Positions 35,675-45,009 are shown, counted from the stretch's first letter. The stretch: DNA of 64,000 bases from JAMXLO01 sp963749575 (GCA_963749575.1 CAVVNM010000014.1:248001-312000), one strand, 5' to 3'. The notes: generated by a model from the letters alone, not told the origin. Numbers and translations are program-made.

Positions 35675-37914
35675 CCACCCCCCGCAGGCTGCTGGCCAGA
35701 CTGCGCGAGACGATGGCGCATGGCTCCGCTCAACTGCAGGAACTCGTCCACCTGATGGCGGCCGAGTTGGTGAGCGAGGTCTGCTCGGTCTACGCCGCGC
35801 GCCCCGGCGAGATCCTGGAGCTGGTCGCGACCATAGGCCTGAACCCGCAAGCCGTCGGCCGCACCAGGCTCCGCGTCGGCGAGGGCATCGTGGGACTGTG
35901 CGCTGCCACGGGCCAGGTGATGAACCTGCCGGATGCGCAGAACCATCCCGCCTTCGCCTACCGCCCCGAGACCGGCGAGGAACCGTTCGCCTCCATGCTG
36001 ACCGTGCCGGTGCGGCGCAGCGGGCGGACGCTGGGCGTGGTCGTGGTGCAGAACCGCAACCCCCGCGGTTACTCCGAGGAGGAGGTCGACGAGCTGGAGA
36101 CCGTGGCGATGCTGCTGGCCGAGGTGCTGGCGTCGGCCGGCGCCTCCGATGGGGCGGAAGAGGGCGTCGCCGCCACGGTGCCACGGGTGTTCGCCGGCGC
36201 GACGCTGGTCCCCGGCATTGCCATCGGTCCGGTCGTGCTGCACGGCCACCGACGGCGTCCGGTGCGGCTGCTCGCCGACAATCCGGAGGCCGAGCTGGCG
36301 CGGCTGCATCTGGCTGCCCAGCGGATGCAGCAGGGTCTCGATGAGTTGATCGCCGGCGCTCCGGACGGTGTGTCCAGTGGCGCGGCAGCATCGGCGTCCC
36401 GCGAGGTGCTCGAAGCCTATCGCCTGGTGGCGGCCGACGCCGGCTGGCTGAGGCGGGTCGCCGAGGTGATCCACGGCGGGCTGTCGGCCGAGGCAGCGGT
36501 GCAGCGCGTCGCCGGCGAGCTGCACGACCGGATGCGCCGGATCGCCGATCCCTATCTGCGTGAACGCCTGGCCGACCTGGAGGACCTGGCGGGACGGCTG
36601 CTGGGTACGCTGGCCGGCGATCAACCACGGCCTGCGGTGCCGCCCGGTGCGATCCTGCTGGCCCGGCGGCTCGGTCCGGCCGAGCTGCTCGATTGGCACG
36701 CCGCCGGCATCGGCGGCGTGGCGGTGGAGGAGGCCAGTCCCGGCGGCCATGCCGCGATCCTGGCCCGCGCCCTGGGACTGCCGTCCGTGGGTGGCACACG
36801 AGGTATGCTGGACACCGCAGAGCCAGGCGACGAGGCGGTGGTGGACGGTGACGAGGGCCAGCTCGTGTTGCGTCCGGAGGTCGAGGTCAGGACGACATTT
36901 CTCCGTGCGCTGGAGGCAAGGAATGCGCTGGAGGCCGGCTGGGCGCCGTTGCGGGAGCAGCCGGGGATCACCGCCGACGGTGTCAGGGTCAGCCTGATGC
37001 TGAATGTGGGGCTGACGATGGAGGTGGCGCAGCTCGACACCACCGGGGCAGAGGGCATCGGGCTGTACCGTACCGAGATCGGCATGCTGGCGCGCGGGGC
37101 CATCGCCGATGTCGCCGAACAGGCGGCGAGCTATGCCCGTGTGCTGGATGCCGCTGCCGGGCGGCCCGTGCTGTTCCGTACCCTCGACCTCGGCGCCGAC
37201 AAGCTGCTCCCAGGCGATGCACCGCAGGAGGAGAACCCGGCGATGGGCTGGCGCTCGCTGCGCATCGGCCTGGACCGTCCGGCGTTGCTGCGCCGGCAGT
37301 TGCGCGCGCTGCTGTTGGCGGCCGGCGGCCGCCCGCTCTCGGTGATGTTCCCCATGGTTGCGACCGTGGCGGAGTTCCGTGCCGCTCGGGCGTTGCTGCT
37401 GGCGGAGGCGCGGCGGGTGCGCCCGGCGCCCGAGCGATTGTCGATCGGCACCATGCTCGAGGTGCCGGCGCTGTTGTGGCAACTGGATGAACTGCTGCGC
37501 GACGTCGACTTCATTTCCGTCGGCTCGAACGACCTGCTGCAATTCCTGTTCGCGGCCGATCGCGGCTCGCCATCATTGTACAACCGCTACGACCTGCTGT
37601 CGCAGCCGGTTCTGAGCCTGCTGGAACAGCTCTTGCTTGCCGCCGCCGCGGCGAAGGGCGGCGCGGGCGTGCCGGTGTCGCTGTGCGGCGAGGCGGCATC
37701 GCAGCCGCTGGAGGCGCTGTCCCTGGTGGGTCTTGGCTTCACCAGTCTGTCCATGCCCGCGTCGCGCATTCTGCGGATCAAGGCGTTGCTGGCCGACCTT
37801 GATCTTGCCGCGTTCCGTCCCGTGCTGACGTCCATTCGCCGCAACGCCTCGGGGGCCGCCAGCCTGCGTGAGCCGATTGCGATCTGGGCGCGCGAGCATG
37901 GGCTATCGGTCTGA
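35671..37914 (+). CDS. ptsP: PEP-protein phosphotransferase of the nitrogen PTS (EI-Ntr)
   Basis: 747 residues. An N-terminal GAF domain (about 15-150, LVHLMAAELVSEVCSVYAAR and GEGIVGLCAATGQVMNLPDA) precedes the enzyme I part. The phosphorylated histidine is in ASPGGHAAILARALGLPS (about H360), the PEP site spans GLYRTEIGMLARG and RTLDLGADKLLPGD, and GSNDLLQFLFAADR carries the C-terminal catalytic region. It phosphorylates NPr in the regulatory PTS-Ntr, linking glutamine/PEP status to metabolism; lysC-ptsP adjacency is conserved in alphaproteobacteria. Its ATG overlaps the preceding stop by 4 bases. Confidence 0.96.
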   Translation: MTTPRRLLARLRETMAHGSAQLQELVHLMAAELVSEVCSVYAARPGEILELVATIGLNPQAVGRTRLRVGEGIVGLCAATGQVMNLPDAQNHPAFAYRPETGEEPFASMLTVPVRRSGRTLGVVVVQNRNPRGYSEEEVDELETVAMLLAEVLASAGASDGAEEGVAATVPRVFAGATLVPGIAIGPVVLHGHRRRPVRLLADNPEAELARLHLAAQRMQQGLDELIAGAPDGVSSGAAASASREVLEAYRLVAADAGWLRRVAEVIHGGLSAEAAVQRVAGELHDRMRRIADPYLRERLADLEDLAGRLLGTLAGDQPRPAVPPGAILLARRLGPAELLDWHAAGIGGVAVEEASPGGHAAILARALGLPSVGGTRGMLDTAEPGDEAVVDGDEGQLVLRPEVEVRTTFLRALEARNALEAGWAPLREQPGITADGVRVSLMLNVGLTMEVAQLDTTGAEGIGLYRTEIGMLARGAIADVAEQAASYARVLDAAAGRPVLFRTLDLGADKLLPGDAPQEENPAMGWRSLRIGLDRPALLRRQLRALLLAAGGRPLSVMFPMVATVAEFRAARALLLAEARRVRPAPERLSIGTMLEVPALLWQLDELLRDVDFISVGSNDLLQFLFAADRGSPSLYNRYDLLSQPVLSLLEQLLLAAAAAKGGAGVPVSLCGEAASQPLEALSLVGLGFTSLSMPASRILRIKALLADLDLAAFRPVLTSIRRNASGAASLREPIAIWAREHGLSV

Positions 37915-38067
37915 CAGAACGGTTTGGTTTCGCACATGGCGGAAATCACGATTCGACTGAAATGACGAACCGAGTCAAGTGTAGGGGCGTTGGCAGGCAA
38001 CAAGCTCACGGGGTCGGGCCGCACCTTGCTGCATGATCGCAAATCAGGACTGGCGGAAAGCCGGAGC

Positions 38068-39009
38068 ATGATGTCGTCCGCGATCGAACGAGAGACACCG
38101 CCGCCTGTCGCGCCGCGCGCGGGGGCCGATCTGCGCGCCGCTCGGGAGCGGGTCGGGTGGTCGTTGCAGGACGTCGCCGCGGCGCTGCGCATCCGCCTGC
38201 AGTATCTCGAGGCGCTGGAAGCGGGTCGCATCGACACCCTGCCCGGCAACGCCTACGCGCTTGGTTATCTGCGCACCTACGCGAGGACCTTGGGTCTCGA
38301 TTCCAATGAGACCGCGAGGCGCTTCAAGACCGAGGCGGCGGCGGTGACCAAGAAGACCAGGCTGGCGTTCCCGATGCCGGCGCCGGAGCGTGGCGCCCCG
38401 GCCGGAGCGGTGGTGCTGCTTGGCGTGCTGCTGGCGGTCGGCGCGTACGCCGGCTGGTATCGGCTGTCCGGCGAGGGCAGGCTGCCGGCCGAAACCAGCA
38501 CGCAGGTGCCGCTGCGCCTGGCGCCGTTGGCCGAACAGGCAATCCAGCCAAGCGCGGACCGTCCGGCTCCCGTCGTCGTTGCGTCCGCGCCGGCAGAAGT
38601 ACCACCGGTACCGCAGGCCGAGCCACTGCCGACGCCCACGATATCCCCCAGTTCCGCGGCGGCAGCCCCAGTCACACCACTGCCGGCCGCGCCGGGCCCC
38701 AGTGGGCAGCCCGGCCAATTGCGCATCGTGGTGCGTGCGAGCGCTGATGCCTGGGTGCAGGTGCGTGACCGCGCCGGACCCGTGCTGCTGACGCGCCTTC
38801 TGCACACCGGCGAGACCTGGGAGGTACCGGCGAAGCCGAACCTGCTGCTGACCACGGGGAACGCCGGCGGCACCGACCTCGTGGTGGACGGCGTGACCGC
38901 GCCATCGCTGGGCGGCAGCGGCGTGGTGCGGCGTGATCTGCCGCTGGATCCGGACCTGATCAAGGACGGCAAGCTCGCGGCGGCGAACCTGCGGCCCAAT
39001 CCCCAGTAG
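38068..39009 (+). CDS. RodZ-like protein: helix-turn-helix, TM, DUF4115
   Basis: 313 residues. HTH_25 domain at about 16-80 (ADLRAARERVGWSLQDVAAA and YALGYLRTYARTLGLDS), a transmembrane helix near 112-131 (GAVVLLGVLLAVGAYAGWY), a Pro/Ala-rich periplasmic linker and a C-terminal DUF4115 domain (QLRIVVRASADAWVQVRDRA). This is the RodZ layout, a bitopic protein that links MreB to the wall synthesis machinery in rods. It lies directly before ispG, a common order in proteobacteria. ATG 38068 fits the family start; the frame opens at TTG 37990. Confidence 0.88.
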   Translation: MMSSAIERETPPPVAPRAGADLRAARERVGWSLQDVAAALRIRLQYLEALEAGRIDTLPGNAYALGYLRTYARTLGLDSNETARRFKTEAAAVTKKTRLAFPMPAPERGAPAGAVVLLGVLLAVGAYAGWYRLSGEGRLPAETSTQVPLRLAPLAEQAIQPSADRPAPVVVASAPAEVPPVPQAEPLPTPTISPSSAAAAPVTPLPAAPGPSGQPGQLRIVVRASADAWVQVRDRAGPVLLTRLLHTGETWEVPAKPNLLLTTGNAGGTDLVVDGVTAPSLGGSGVVRRDLPLDPDLIKDGKLAAANLRPNPQ

Positions 39010-39076
39010 CGACGCGGCGGCGGAACCCCCATTGTATCGGCGTGTTCCCGCGCCGCAGCATACGGAGAGCCAGTTC

Positions 39077-40201
39077 ATGAGCTATCGGCCGTACCAGGAG
39101 ATCATCCGGCGGAGGTCGCGCCGCGTCCATGTCGGGCGGGTGCCGGTGGGCGACGGTGCACCGATCACGGTGCAGACCATGACCAACACGCTGACCACCG
39201 ACGTGGCCGGGACAATCGCGCAGATCAGGCGGTCGGAACTGGCCGGGGTCGATATCGTCCGGGTGTCCTGCCCGGACCAGGCAAGCGCGCTCGCGCTCAA
39301 GCACATCGTGCCCGAGGTGAACGTGCCGATCGTCGCGGACATCCACTTCCACTACAAGCGGGCGATCGAGGCCGCCGACAGCGGCGCGGCATGTCTGCGC
39401 ATCAATCCCGGCAACATCGGCAGCCCGGAGCGGGTGAAGGAGGTCATCAAGGCCGCCCGCGACCACGGCTGCTCGATGCGGATCGGGGTGAACGCCGGGT
39501 CGCTGGAGAAGCACCTGCTGGAGAAATACGGCGAGCCGAACCCCGAGGCGCTGGTGGAAAGCGCGCTGTACCACGCCGACATCCTGCAGCAGCACGACTT
39601 CCACGACTTCAAGATCAGCGTGAAGGCGTCGGACGTGTTCCTGGCGGTGGCGGCATACCAGCAGCTGGCCGAGGTGTGCGACCACCCGCTGCACATCGGC
39701 ATTACCGAGGCGGGCGGCCGGCGGATGGGTACGGTGAAGTCCGCGGTGGGGCTGGGCTCGCTGCTGTGGGCCGGGATCGGCGACACGCTGCGGGTGTCGC
39801 TCTCGGACGAGCCGGAGGAGGAGGTCCGGGTCGGCTGGGACCTGCTGAAGACGCTGGGCATCCGCCATCGCGGGGTGAAGGTGATTTCCTGTCCGTCCTG
39901 CGCGCGCCAGGGCTTCAACGTGATCGAGACGGTGCGGACCTTGGAGGACCGGCTGGCGCATATCGAGACGCCGCTCACGCTGTCGATCATCGGCTGCGTG
40001 GTGAACGGCCCGGGCGAGGCGCTGATGACCGATATCGGCCTGACCGGCGGCGGCAATGGAAGGCACATGATCTACCGCGCGGGGAAGACCGACCACACGA
40101 TCGCGGGCGCCGACATGGTGGAGCACATCGTCGAACTGGTGGAGGCGAAGGCCGCGGAACTGAAGTCGGCGAAGGAGGTTGCGGAGCTGGCGGCGGAGTG
40201 A
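39077..40201 (+). CDS. ispG: 4-hydroxy-3-methylbut-2-enyl diphosphate synthase
   Basis: 374 residues. IspG (GcpE) reduces MEcPP to HMBPP in the MEP isoprenoid pathway with a [4Fe-4S] cluster. The three cluster cysteines are visible: C272 and C275 in CPSCARQGF and C307 in IIGCVVNGPGEA, with the cluster-ligating glutamate just after. The N-terminus has the usual VGRVPVGDGAPITVQTMTNT, then DIHFHYKRAIEA and RINPGNIG. GGAGA precedes the ATG. It continues the rodZ order and ends one base before the HEPN-like gene. Confidence 0.97.
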   Translation: MSYRPYQEIIRRRSRRVHVGRVPVGDGAPITVQTMTNTLTTDVAGTIAQIRRSELAGVDIVRVSCPDQASALALKHIVPEVNVPIVADIHFHYKRAIEAADSGAACLRINPGNIGSPERVKEVIKAARDHGCSMRIGVNAGSLEKHLLEKYGEPNPEALVESALYHADILQQHDFHDFKISVKASDVFLAVAAYQQLAEVCDHPLHIGITEAGGRRMGTVKSAVGLGSLLWAGIGDTLRVSLSDEPEEEVRVGWDLLKTLGIRHRGVKVISCPSCARQGFNVIETVRTLEDRLAHIETPLTLSIIGCVVNGPGEALMTDIGLTGGGNGRHMIYRAGKTDHTIAGADMVEHIVELVEAKAAELKSAKEVAELAAE

Positions 40202-40621
40202 ATGAGCGATCCGGTCCCATCGCTTGATATCGCCTCGCTCGTCAACGCGGTGGCGCGGCTGCGCGAAGGGCTCGAACGGCATCGCAGCGAGCCGCACGAT
40301 GAACAGTTGCGCGATGGCCTGATCCAACGGTTCGAGGTCACCTACGAACTCAGCCACCGCATGCTCCGACGTTACTTGCGCATGATTGCGGCCTCGCCGG
40401 ACAGCCACGGCCAGATGCCGTTCCAGGACCTGATCCGCACGGCGAATGAACAAGATATGCTGCGAGGCGATTGGCCGGCGTGGCGCCGCGATCGCGACAT
40501 GCGCACGCGGACCAGCCACGCTTATGCCGCCACCGTCGCAGCACAGGTCGTCGCGGGCATTCCCGATTTTCTGGCCGAAGCGAAGTATCTTGTCGACCAG
40601 TTGCGACAGCGCCTGCAATGA
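40202..40621 (+). CDS. nucleotidyltransferase substrate-binding (HEPN-like) protein, HI0074 type
   Basis: 139 residues, alpha-helical. It starts SLVNAVARLREGLERHRSEP and contains QRFEVTYELSHRMLRRYLRM, matching the HI0074/HEPN-like family that pairs with small MNT nucleotidyltransferases. RTRTSHAYA contains R-x4-H, the residues used for RNase activity in toxic HEPN proteins. It starts immediately after ispG and ends overlapping the MNT gene by 4 bases. It could be the toxin of a HepT/MntA-like toxin-antitoxin pair; HI0074-type pairs are less well characterised than HepT. Confidence 0.85.
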   Translation: MSDPVPSLDIASLVNAVARLREGLERHRSEPHDEQLRDGLIQRFEVTYELSHRMLRRYLRMIAASPDSHGQMPFQDLIRTANEQDMLRGDWPAWRRDRDMRTRTSHAYAATVAAQVVAGIPDFLAEAKYLVDQLRQRLQ

Positions 40622-40941
40622 CGGCCGCGCTCGATCTGCGGGAAGACCATGCCGACATCGTGCGCAGCGTACTTCGTGCGCACTTGCCGCAAGGCGCGCG
40701 TGCCTACGTGTTCGGATCGCGCGCCCACGGCGAAGCGCGGCGGTATTCCGACCTGGATCTCGCGCTCGAGTGGGACCAACCGCTCGGACTGGACGTCATG
40801 GGCGAGATCGCCGAGGCGCTGTCCGAGTCCGATCTGCCGTACAAGGTTGACATCGTCGACCTCTTGACGGTCGATCCCGCCTTCAGGGCGCGGATCGCCG
40901 CTGACTGCATGGCTTTCGATACCATCGAAGCGGGAGGATGA
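40618..40941 (+). CDS. minimal nucleotidyltransferase (MNT, MntA-like)
   Basis: 107 residues. The core motif is complete: VFGSRAHGEARRYSDLDLAL with GS and D-x-D in place for metal and nucleotide binding. The third acidic residue is likely in KVDIVDLLTV. In HEPN/MNT systems the MNT protein AMPylates and silences the HEPN partner. Overlapping start and stop codons with the HEPN-like gene and with the VOC gene downstream show it is read as part of the ispG transcript unless it has its own promoter. Confidence 0.9.
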   Translation: MTAALDLREDHADIVRSVLRAHLPQGARAYVFGSRAHGEARRYSDLDLALEWDQPLGLDVMGEIAEALSESDLPYKVDIVDLLTVDPAFRARIAADCMAFDTIEAGG

Positions 40942-41891
40942 TCGTGGCGGGTTTGAAGGTGCGAGACTTGGCGTATGGCCGGCTGCGGTCGCCGGACCTC
41001 GATGCCCAGGAGGAGTTCCTCACGGCGTTCGGCATGGTGCGCGCGGCACGGACGCCGACCGCGCTGTATATGCGCGGCACCGATCCGGTGCACCACATCC
41101 ACGTCACCGAGAAGGGCGACGCGAAGTGCCTGGGCTTCGCCTGGCTGGTGGCCGGCGAGGACGACCTGAAGGCCGCGGCGAAGCTGCCCGGTGCATCGGG
41201 CATCGAGACCATCGACGAGCCGGGCGGCGGGCGGCGGGTCCGCCTGACCGAACCGAACGGCTACACGATCGAGATCGTGCACGGGATCGACGCCGTGCAG
41301 CCGATCCACGTCGAGCGTCAGCCGATCAACTCCGGCGTGGAGCCGCTGAAGCGGGCCGGCGAGGTGATCCGCTTCGCCGCGGGCCCATCCAGCGTGAAGC
41401 GGATCGGTCATGCCGTTCTGGGGTCACCGAACAACCAGGAGACGGTGCGCTGGTTCCGCGAGACACTCGGCCTGGTGTGCTCGGATGATGTCTACGCCGG
41501 CGAGAAGGACAACCTGATCGGCCAGTTCAGCCGCATCGACGCCGGCGACGAGTATGTGGACCACCACGCGTTCTTCTGCATGAAGAACGAACGCGCCGGC
41601 CTCAATCATTTCTCGTTCGAGGTGCAGGACATCGACGATGTGTTCATCGGCCACGAGTATCTGAACGGGGTGAGCAAGTACGAGCACATGTGGGGCATCG
41701 GCCGCCACCTGCTCGGCAGCCAGGTCTACGACTATTGGGCCGATCCCTGGGGCCGCGTGCACGAACACTGGGCCGACACCGACCGGCTGAACGTGCGCAA
41801 CGGCGGGAACCTGGTGCCGGCGGAGGAGGGGCTGCGCTCGCAATGGGGCACCCGGCCGCCGGAGAAGTTCCGCGGGCATGTCAGTCCCTGA
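40938..41891 (+). CDS. VOC family, extradiol (catechol 2,3-) dioxygenase-like
   Basis: 317 residues with two vicinal-oxygen-chelate modules (about 9-115 and 150-280). The metal triad in the second module is likely His in IGHAVLGS, His in LNHFSFEV and Glu in VHEHWADTD, as in type I extradiol dioxygenases that open catechol rings. The first module lacks them. Substrate unknown. It overlaps the MNT gene by 4 bases and is followed by the convergent VapBC pair. A GTG two codons in (VAGLKVRDLAY) is an alternative start. Confidence 0.82.
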   Translation: MIVAGLKVRDLAYGRLRSPDLDAQEEFLTAFGMVRAARTPTALYMRGTDPVHHIHVTEKGDAKCLGFAWLVAGEDDLKAAAKLPGASGIETIDEPGGGRRVRLTEPNGYTIEIVHGIDAVQPIHVERQPINSGVEPLKRAGEVIRFAAGPSSVKRIGHAVLGSPNNQETVRWFRETLGLVCSDDVYAGEKDNLIGQFSRIDAGDEYVDHHAFFCMKNERAGLNHFSFEVQDIDDVFIGHEYLNGVSKYEHMWGIGRHLLGSQVYDYWADPWGRVHEHWADTDRLNVRNGGNLVPAEEGLRSQWGTRPPEKFRGHVSP

Positions 41892-41921
41892 TCGGACATC
41901 GTCAGATCGCGCGGCGTGACC

Positions 41922-42323
41922 CTACCGCCCGTCCGCAATGTCCGTCTGGTCGAAGTCGTCGCCCTTGAAGAGCAGGGGCAGCCCATGATTCTTCGCCATC
42001 GCATACGCGAAGCAGTCGCCTAGATTGAGCTGGGCGGGATGGCCGCGCCCCTTCCCATATCGGGCGAAGGCCGCCAGTGCCGTGTCGCCGTCCGCCGCCG
42101 CGACCGCGACCAGGCTGGTGCCGGTGACATCGAGGAACTCCCCGACGTCCCCGCTGGCCTCGGCCACGCTCGACTGGCGCTTGCGGCAGATCGCCAACGT
42201 GGCCTCGAACACCGCGATTGGCGAGGTAATGCAGCCGGGCCTGCCGTCCAGTCGGTCGGTCAGCGCGTCGGCTTCCGCCTCACCCGTGAGTATGGCGACG
42301 ATGGCAGAGGCGTCGACGAACAT
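41922..42323 (-). CDS. vapC: VapC-type PIN-domain toxin
   Basis: 133 residues. PIN-domain acidic residues are in place: D4 (MFVDASAIVAIL), E40 (IAVFEATLAI), D near 103 (LNLGDCFAYAMA) and D near 121 (LLFKGDDFDQTDI). VapC ribonucleases cut tRNA or rRNA when freed from VapB. The start overlaps the last base of vapB, so the pair is translationally coupled. A broken relative of the same family lies at 50163-50570. Confidence 0.92.
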   Translation of the reverse strand: MFVDASAIVAILTGEAEADALTDRLDGRPGCITSPIAVFEATLAICRKRQSSVAEASGDVGEFLDVTGTSLVAVAAADGDTALAAFARYGKGRGHPAQLNLGDCFAYAMAKNHGLPLLFKGDDFDQTDIADGR

Positions 42324-42562
42324 CAGCAGTGGCCGCTGAGCGAGTCATAGAATGCCTTGTCCGCCTCCAATCCCGTGGCTGCGCGCGACATCACCCGGTC
42401 CCGCAACGGGCGCAGTCGCTCCCGCAGCGGGACCCGCTGTTCGATCCGTTCGAGTTCATTGCGCAATGCCTGCTTCACTGCGGCCGTTTTCGTCGAGCGC
42501 ATCTGGCTTGCCAGCTTCTCTGCCAGCCGATTGGTATCCTCATCCCTGATGTTCAACGGCAT
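42323..42562 (-). CDS. vapB: VapB-type antitoxin
   Basis: 79 residues. MPLNIRDEDTNRLAEKLASQ at the start is the ribbon-helix-helix part of the Rv0623/VapB-like family (N-terminus MxLxIxDEET). The C-terminal RDRVMSRAATGLEADKAFYD would wrap the toxin. The Met at 42562 is chosen over one at 42583 because it has an AGGAGC ribosome site and the family N-terminus. A small palindrome, GTGTAGACAC, at 42574-42583 just upstream may be the autoregulatory operator (weak). Confidence 0.9.
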   Translation of the reverse strand: MPLNIRDEDTNRLAEKLASQMRSTKTAAVKQALRNELERIEQRVPLRERLRPLRDRVMSRAATGLEADKAFYDSLSGHC

Positions 42563-42705
42563 CGCGGGCTCCTGTGTAGACACCAGGAGGGTATTGTCTT
42601 CGCATCATGAACTCAATGCCGAGCGGGCGCGACCTTGCGTTCAGGCGGCTTCGGACTAGCTTGCCGCACCCCCATATCGGGGACCTGCACCATCCGGAAA
42701 CGCCC

Positions 42706-43941
42706 GTGACCCAGCTCCAGCCCGCCCGCGGCACCCACGACCTGATCGGCGACGACCAGCGCCGCCATCAGCACGTGGTCGACACCGCCCGCCGGATCGC
42801 CGCCGGCTACGGCTTCGACGAATGGACCACGCCGATCTTCGAGGACACCCGCGTGTTCTCCCGCACGCTGGGAGAAACCTCCGACGTGGTGATGAAGGAG
42901 ATGTACAGCTTCGAGGACCGCGGCGGCGACCCGATCACGCTCCGTCCCGAGGCCACCGCCGGCATCTGTCGCGCCCTGGTGACCAACGGCCTTACCCAGT
43001 CGCTGCCGCAGAAGGTGTTCTGCGCCGGTCCGATGTTCCGCTACGAACGCCCGCAGAAGGGCCGCTATCGTCAGTTCCATCAGATCGACATCGAGGCGAT
43101 CGGCTCCGATGAGCCGCTGGCCGATGCCGAGGTGATCGCCTGCGGCTGGGACATCCTGCAGGCGCTCGGCGTCGCCAAGGACACCGTGCTGGAAATCAAC
43201 ACCCTCGGCGACCAGGCAAGCCGGCAGGACTATCGCGGCGCGCTGGTGGCGTATTTCACCAGCCACCACGCGGAGCTGTCGGCCGACAGCCAGGCGCGGC
43301 TGGAGCGCAATCCGCTGCGCATCCTCGATTCCAAGGACGAGCGCGACCGCCGCATCATCGCCGATGCACCGACCATCGCCGGCTTCCTGACCGAGCCCGC
43401 CGCAAGGTTCTACGCCCGGCTGCAGACGCATCTCGATCGCTTCGGTGTGCCGTTCCGTGAGAACCCGCGCATCGTGCGCGGCCTCGACTACTACGGGCAC
43501 ACCGCCTTCGAGTTCATCACCGGCAAGCTGGGCGCACAGGGCACGGTGATGGGCGGCGGCCGCTACGATGGCCTGGTGGAAGAAATGGGCGGCCCGCCCA
43601 CGCCTGCGGTCGGCTGGGCCGCCGGGGTCGAGCGCCTGGCGATGTTGCTGGAGGACCCGCCGCGCACGCCGGCGCCGGTGGCGGTGGTGCCGGTGGGCGA
43701 GGCCGCCGAGGCAGCGGCACTCGACGTGATGCAGTCACTGCGACATGCCGGCATCCGCGCCGAGATGGCGTATCGCGGCAACCTGCGGCGACGGATGGAA
43801 CGCGCCAACCGGATCGGCGCCCGCGCCGCGGTGATCATCGGCGAGGACGACATGGCGCGCGGCGTGGCGCAGGTGAAGAACCTTGCGACGGGCGAACAGG
43901 AGGCGGTGGCGCTGGCGGAGCTCGCCGATCGCCTGCGATGA
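42706..43941 (+). CDS. hisS: histidyl-tRNA synthetase
   Basis: 411 residues. Class II synthetase with LQPARGTHDLIGDDQRRHQH at the start, motif 2 in GPMFRYERPQKGRYRQFHQI, the histidine-specific RGLDYYGHTAFEFI and motif 3 VGWAAGVERLAML. The anticodon-binding domain follows (VAVVPVGEAAEAAALDVMQS). The GTG at 42706 gives the normal N-terminus; ATG 42607 would add 33 unlike residues. prfA overlaps its stop by 4 bases. Confidence 0.96.
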   Translation: MTQLQPARGTHDLIGDDQRRHQHVVDTARRIAAGYGFDEWTTPIFEDTRVFSRTLGETSDVVMKEMYSFEDRGGDPITLRPEATAGICRALVTNGLTQSLPQKVFCAGPMFRYERPQKGRYRQFHQIDIEAIGSDEPLADAEVIACGWDILQALGVAKDTVLEINTLGDQASRQDYRGALVAYFTSHHAELSADSQARLERNPLRILDSKDERDRRIIADAPTIAGFLTEPAARFYARLQTHLDRFGVPFRENPRIVRGLDYYGHTAFEFITGKLGAQGTVMGGGRYDGLVEEMGGPPTPAVGWAAGVERLAMLLEDPPRTPAPVAVVPVGEAAEAAALDVMQSLRHAGIRAEMAYRGNLRRRMERANRIGARAAVIIGEDDMARGVAQVKNLATGEQEAVALAELADRLR

Positions 43942-44993
43942 ACCTGGCACCGAAACTCGACCGCATCGCCGCACGCGCCGAGGAGCTGCGCGACATGCTG
44001 ACCCAGGGACTGTCGGGCGAAGCCTACGTGAAGGCGTCGCGGGAACTCGCCGACATCGAGCCGGTGGTGGCACGCATCGGCGACCTGCGTGCCGCCGAGC
44101 GCGCGCAGGACGATGCGGAATCCATGCTGGCAGATCCCGAGATGCGCGAATTGGCCGAAGCCGAACTGCGCGAGCTGAAGCAGCGCATTCCGACCCTGGA
44201 GCACGAGATCCGCATCGCGCTGCTGCCGCGGGACGCGGCCGATGAACGCGCCGCGATCCTGGAGCTGCGCCCCGCCGCCGGCGGCGATGAAGCGGCACTG
44301 TTCGCGACCGAGCTGTTCGCGATGTATCAACGTTATGCGGAAGCCCGCGGCTGGCGTTGCGAGATACTCGAATACAACGACACCGAGCTGGGCGGACTGA
44401 AGGAAGGCATCGCCGAGATCACCGGCCGCGGCGTGTTCGCCCGGCTGAAATACGAATCCGGCGTGCACCGCGTACAGCGGGTGCCGGCGACCGAAAGTCA
44501 GGGCCGCATCCACACCTCCACCGTCACCGTCGCGGTGCTGCCGGAAGCGGAAGAGGTCGACGTCCAGATCGACGAAGGCGACCTGCGCATCGATGTGTAC
44601 CGCGCCTCGGGTGCCGGCGGGCAGCACGTCAACAAGACGGAAAGCGCGGTGCGGATCACCCACATCCCGTCCAACATCGTGGTGACGATGCAGGAGGAAA
44701 AGAGCCAGCACAAGAACCGGGCCAAGGCGATGAAGATCCTGCGCGCTCGGCTGTACGAGCAGCAACGTGCCACCGCGCACGCGACCCGTGCCGCCGACCG
44801 CCGCGCGCAGGTCGGCACCGGCGATCGCTCCGAGCGCATCCGCACCTACAATTTCCCGCAGGGCCGCGTATCCGATCACCGGATCAATCTGACCCTCTAC
44901 AAGATCGATCGCATCATGGCGGGCGAGCTCGACGAGTTCATCGATGCGTTGACCGCGGAAGATCAGGTGACGCGTCTGGCGGCGGAGGACTGA
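43938..44993 (+). CDS. prfA: peptide chain release factor 1
   Basis: 351 residues. RF1 ends translation at UAA and UAG. The peptidyl-hydrolysis motif GGQ (near 227-229, ASGAGGQHVNKTESAVRITH) is intact, and the domain start LDRIAARAEELRDMLTQG is standard. The stop-codon recognition region falls in TSTVTVAVLPEAEEVDVQID to VHRVQRVPATESQGRIH. hisS-prfA coupling is by 4-base overlap. prmC, the release factor methyltransferase usually next to prfA, is missing here; a leucine-rich repeat gene on the other strand follows. Confidence 0.96.
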   Translation: MNLAPKLDRIAARAEELRDMLTQGLSGEAYVKASRELADIEPVVARIGDLRAAERAQDDAESMLADPEMRELAEAELRELKQRIPTLEHEIRIALLPRDAADERAAILELRPAAGGDEAALFATELFAMYQRYAEARGWRCEILEYNDTELGGLKEGIAEITGRGVFARLKYESGVHRVQRVPATESQGRIHTSTVTVAVLPEAEEVDVQIDEGDLRIDVYRASGAGGQHVNKTESAVRITHIPSNIVVTMQEEKSQHKNRAKAMKILRARLYEQQRATAHATRAADRRAQVGTGDRSERIRTYNFPQGRVSDHRINLTLYKIDRIMAGELDEFIDALTAEDQVTRLAAED

Positions 44994-45009
44994 CGCCGTG
45001 GCCGCCGCA

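Noticed and set aside
34090..37542. Very long open frame on the minus strand (over 1100 codons)
   Set aside because: It is the antisense of the nitronate monooxygenase and ptsP genes; its translation has no domain and the GC-rich third positions of the sense genes explain the absence of stops.
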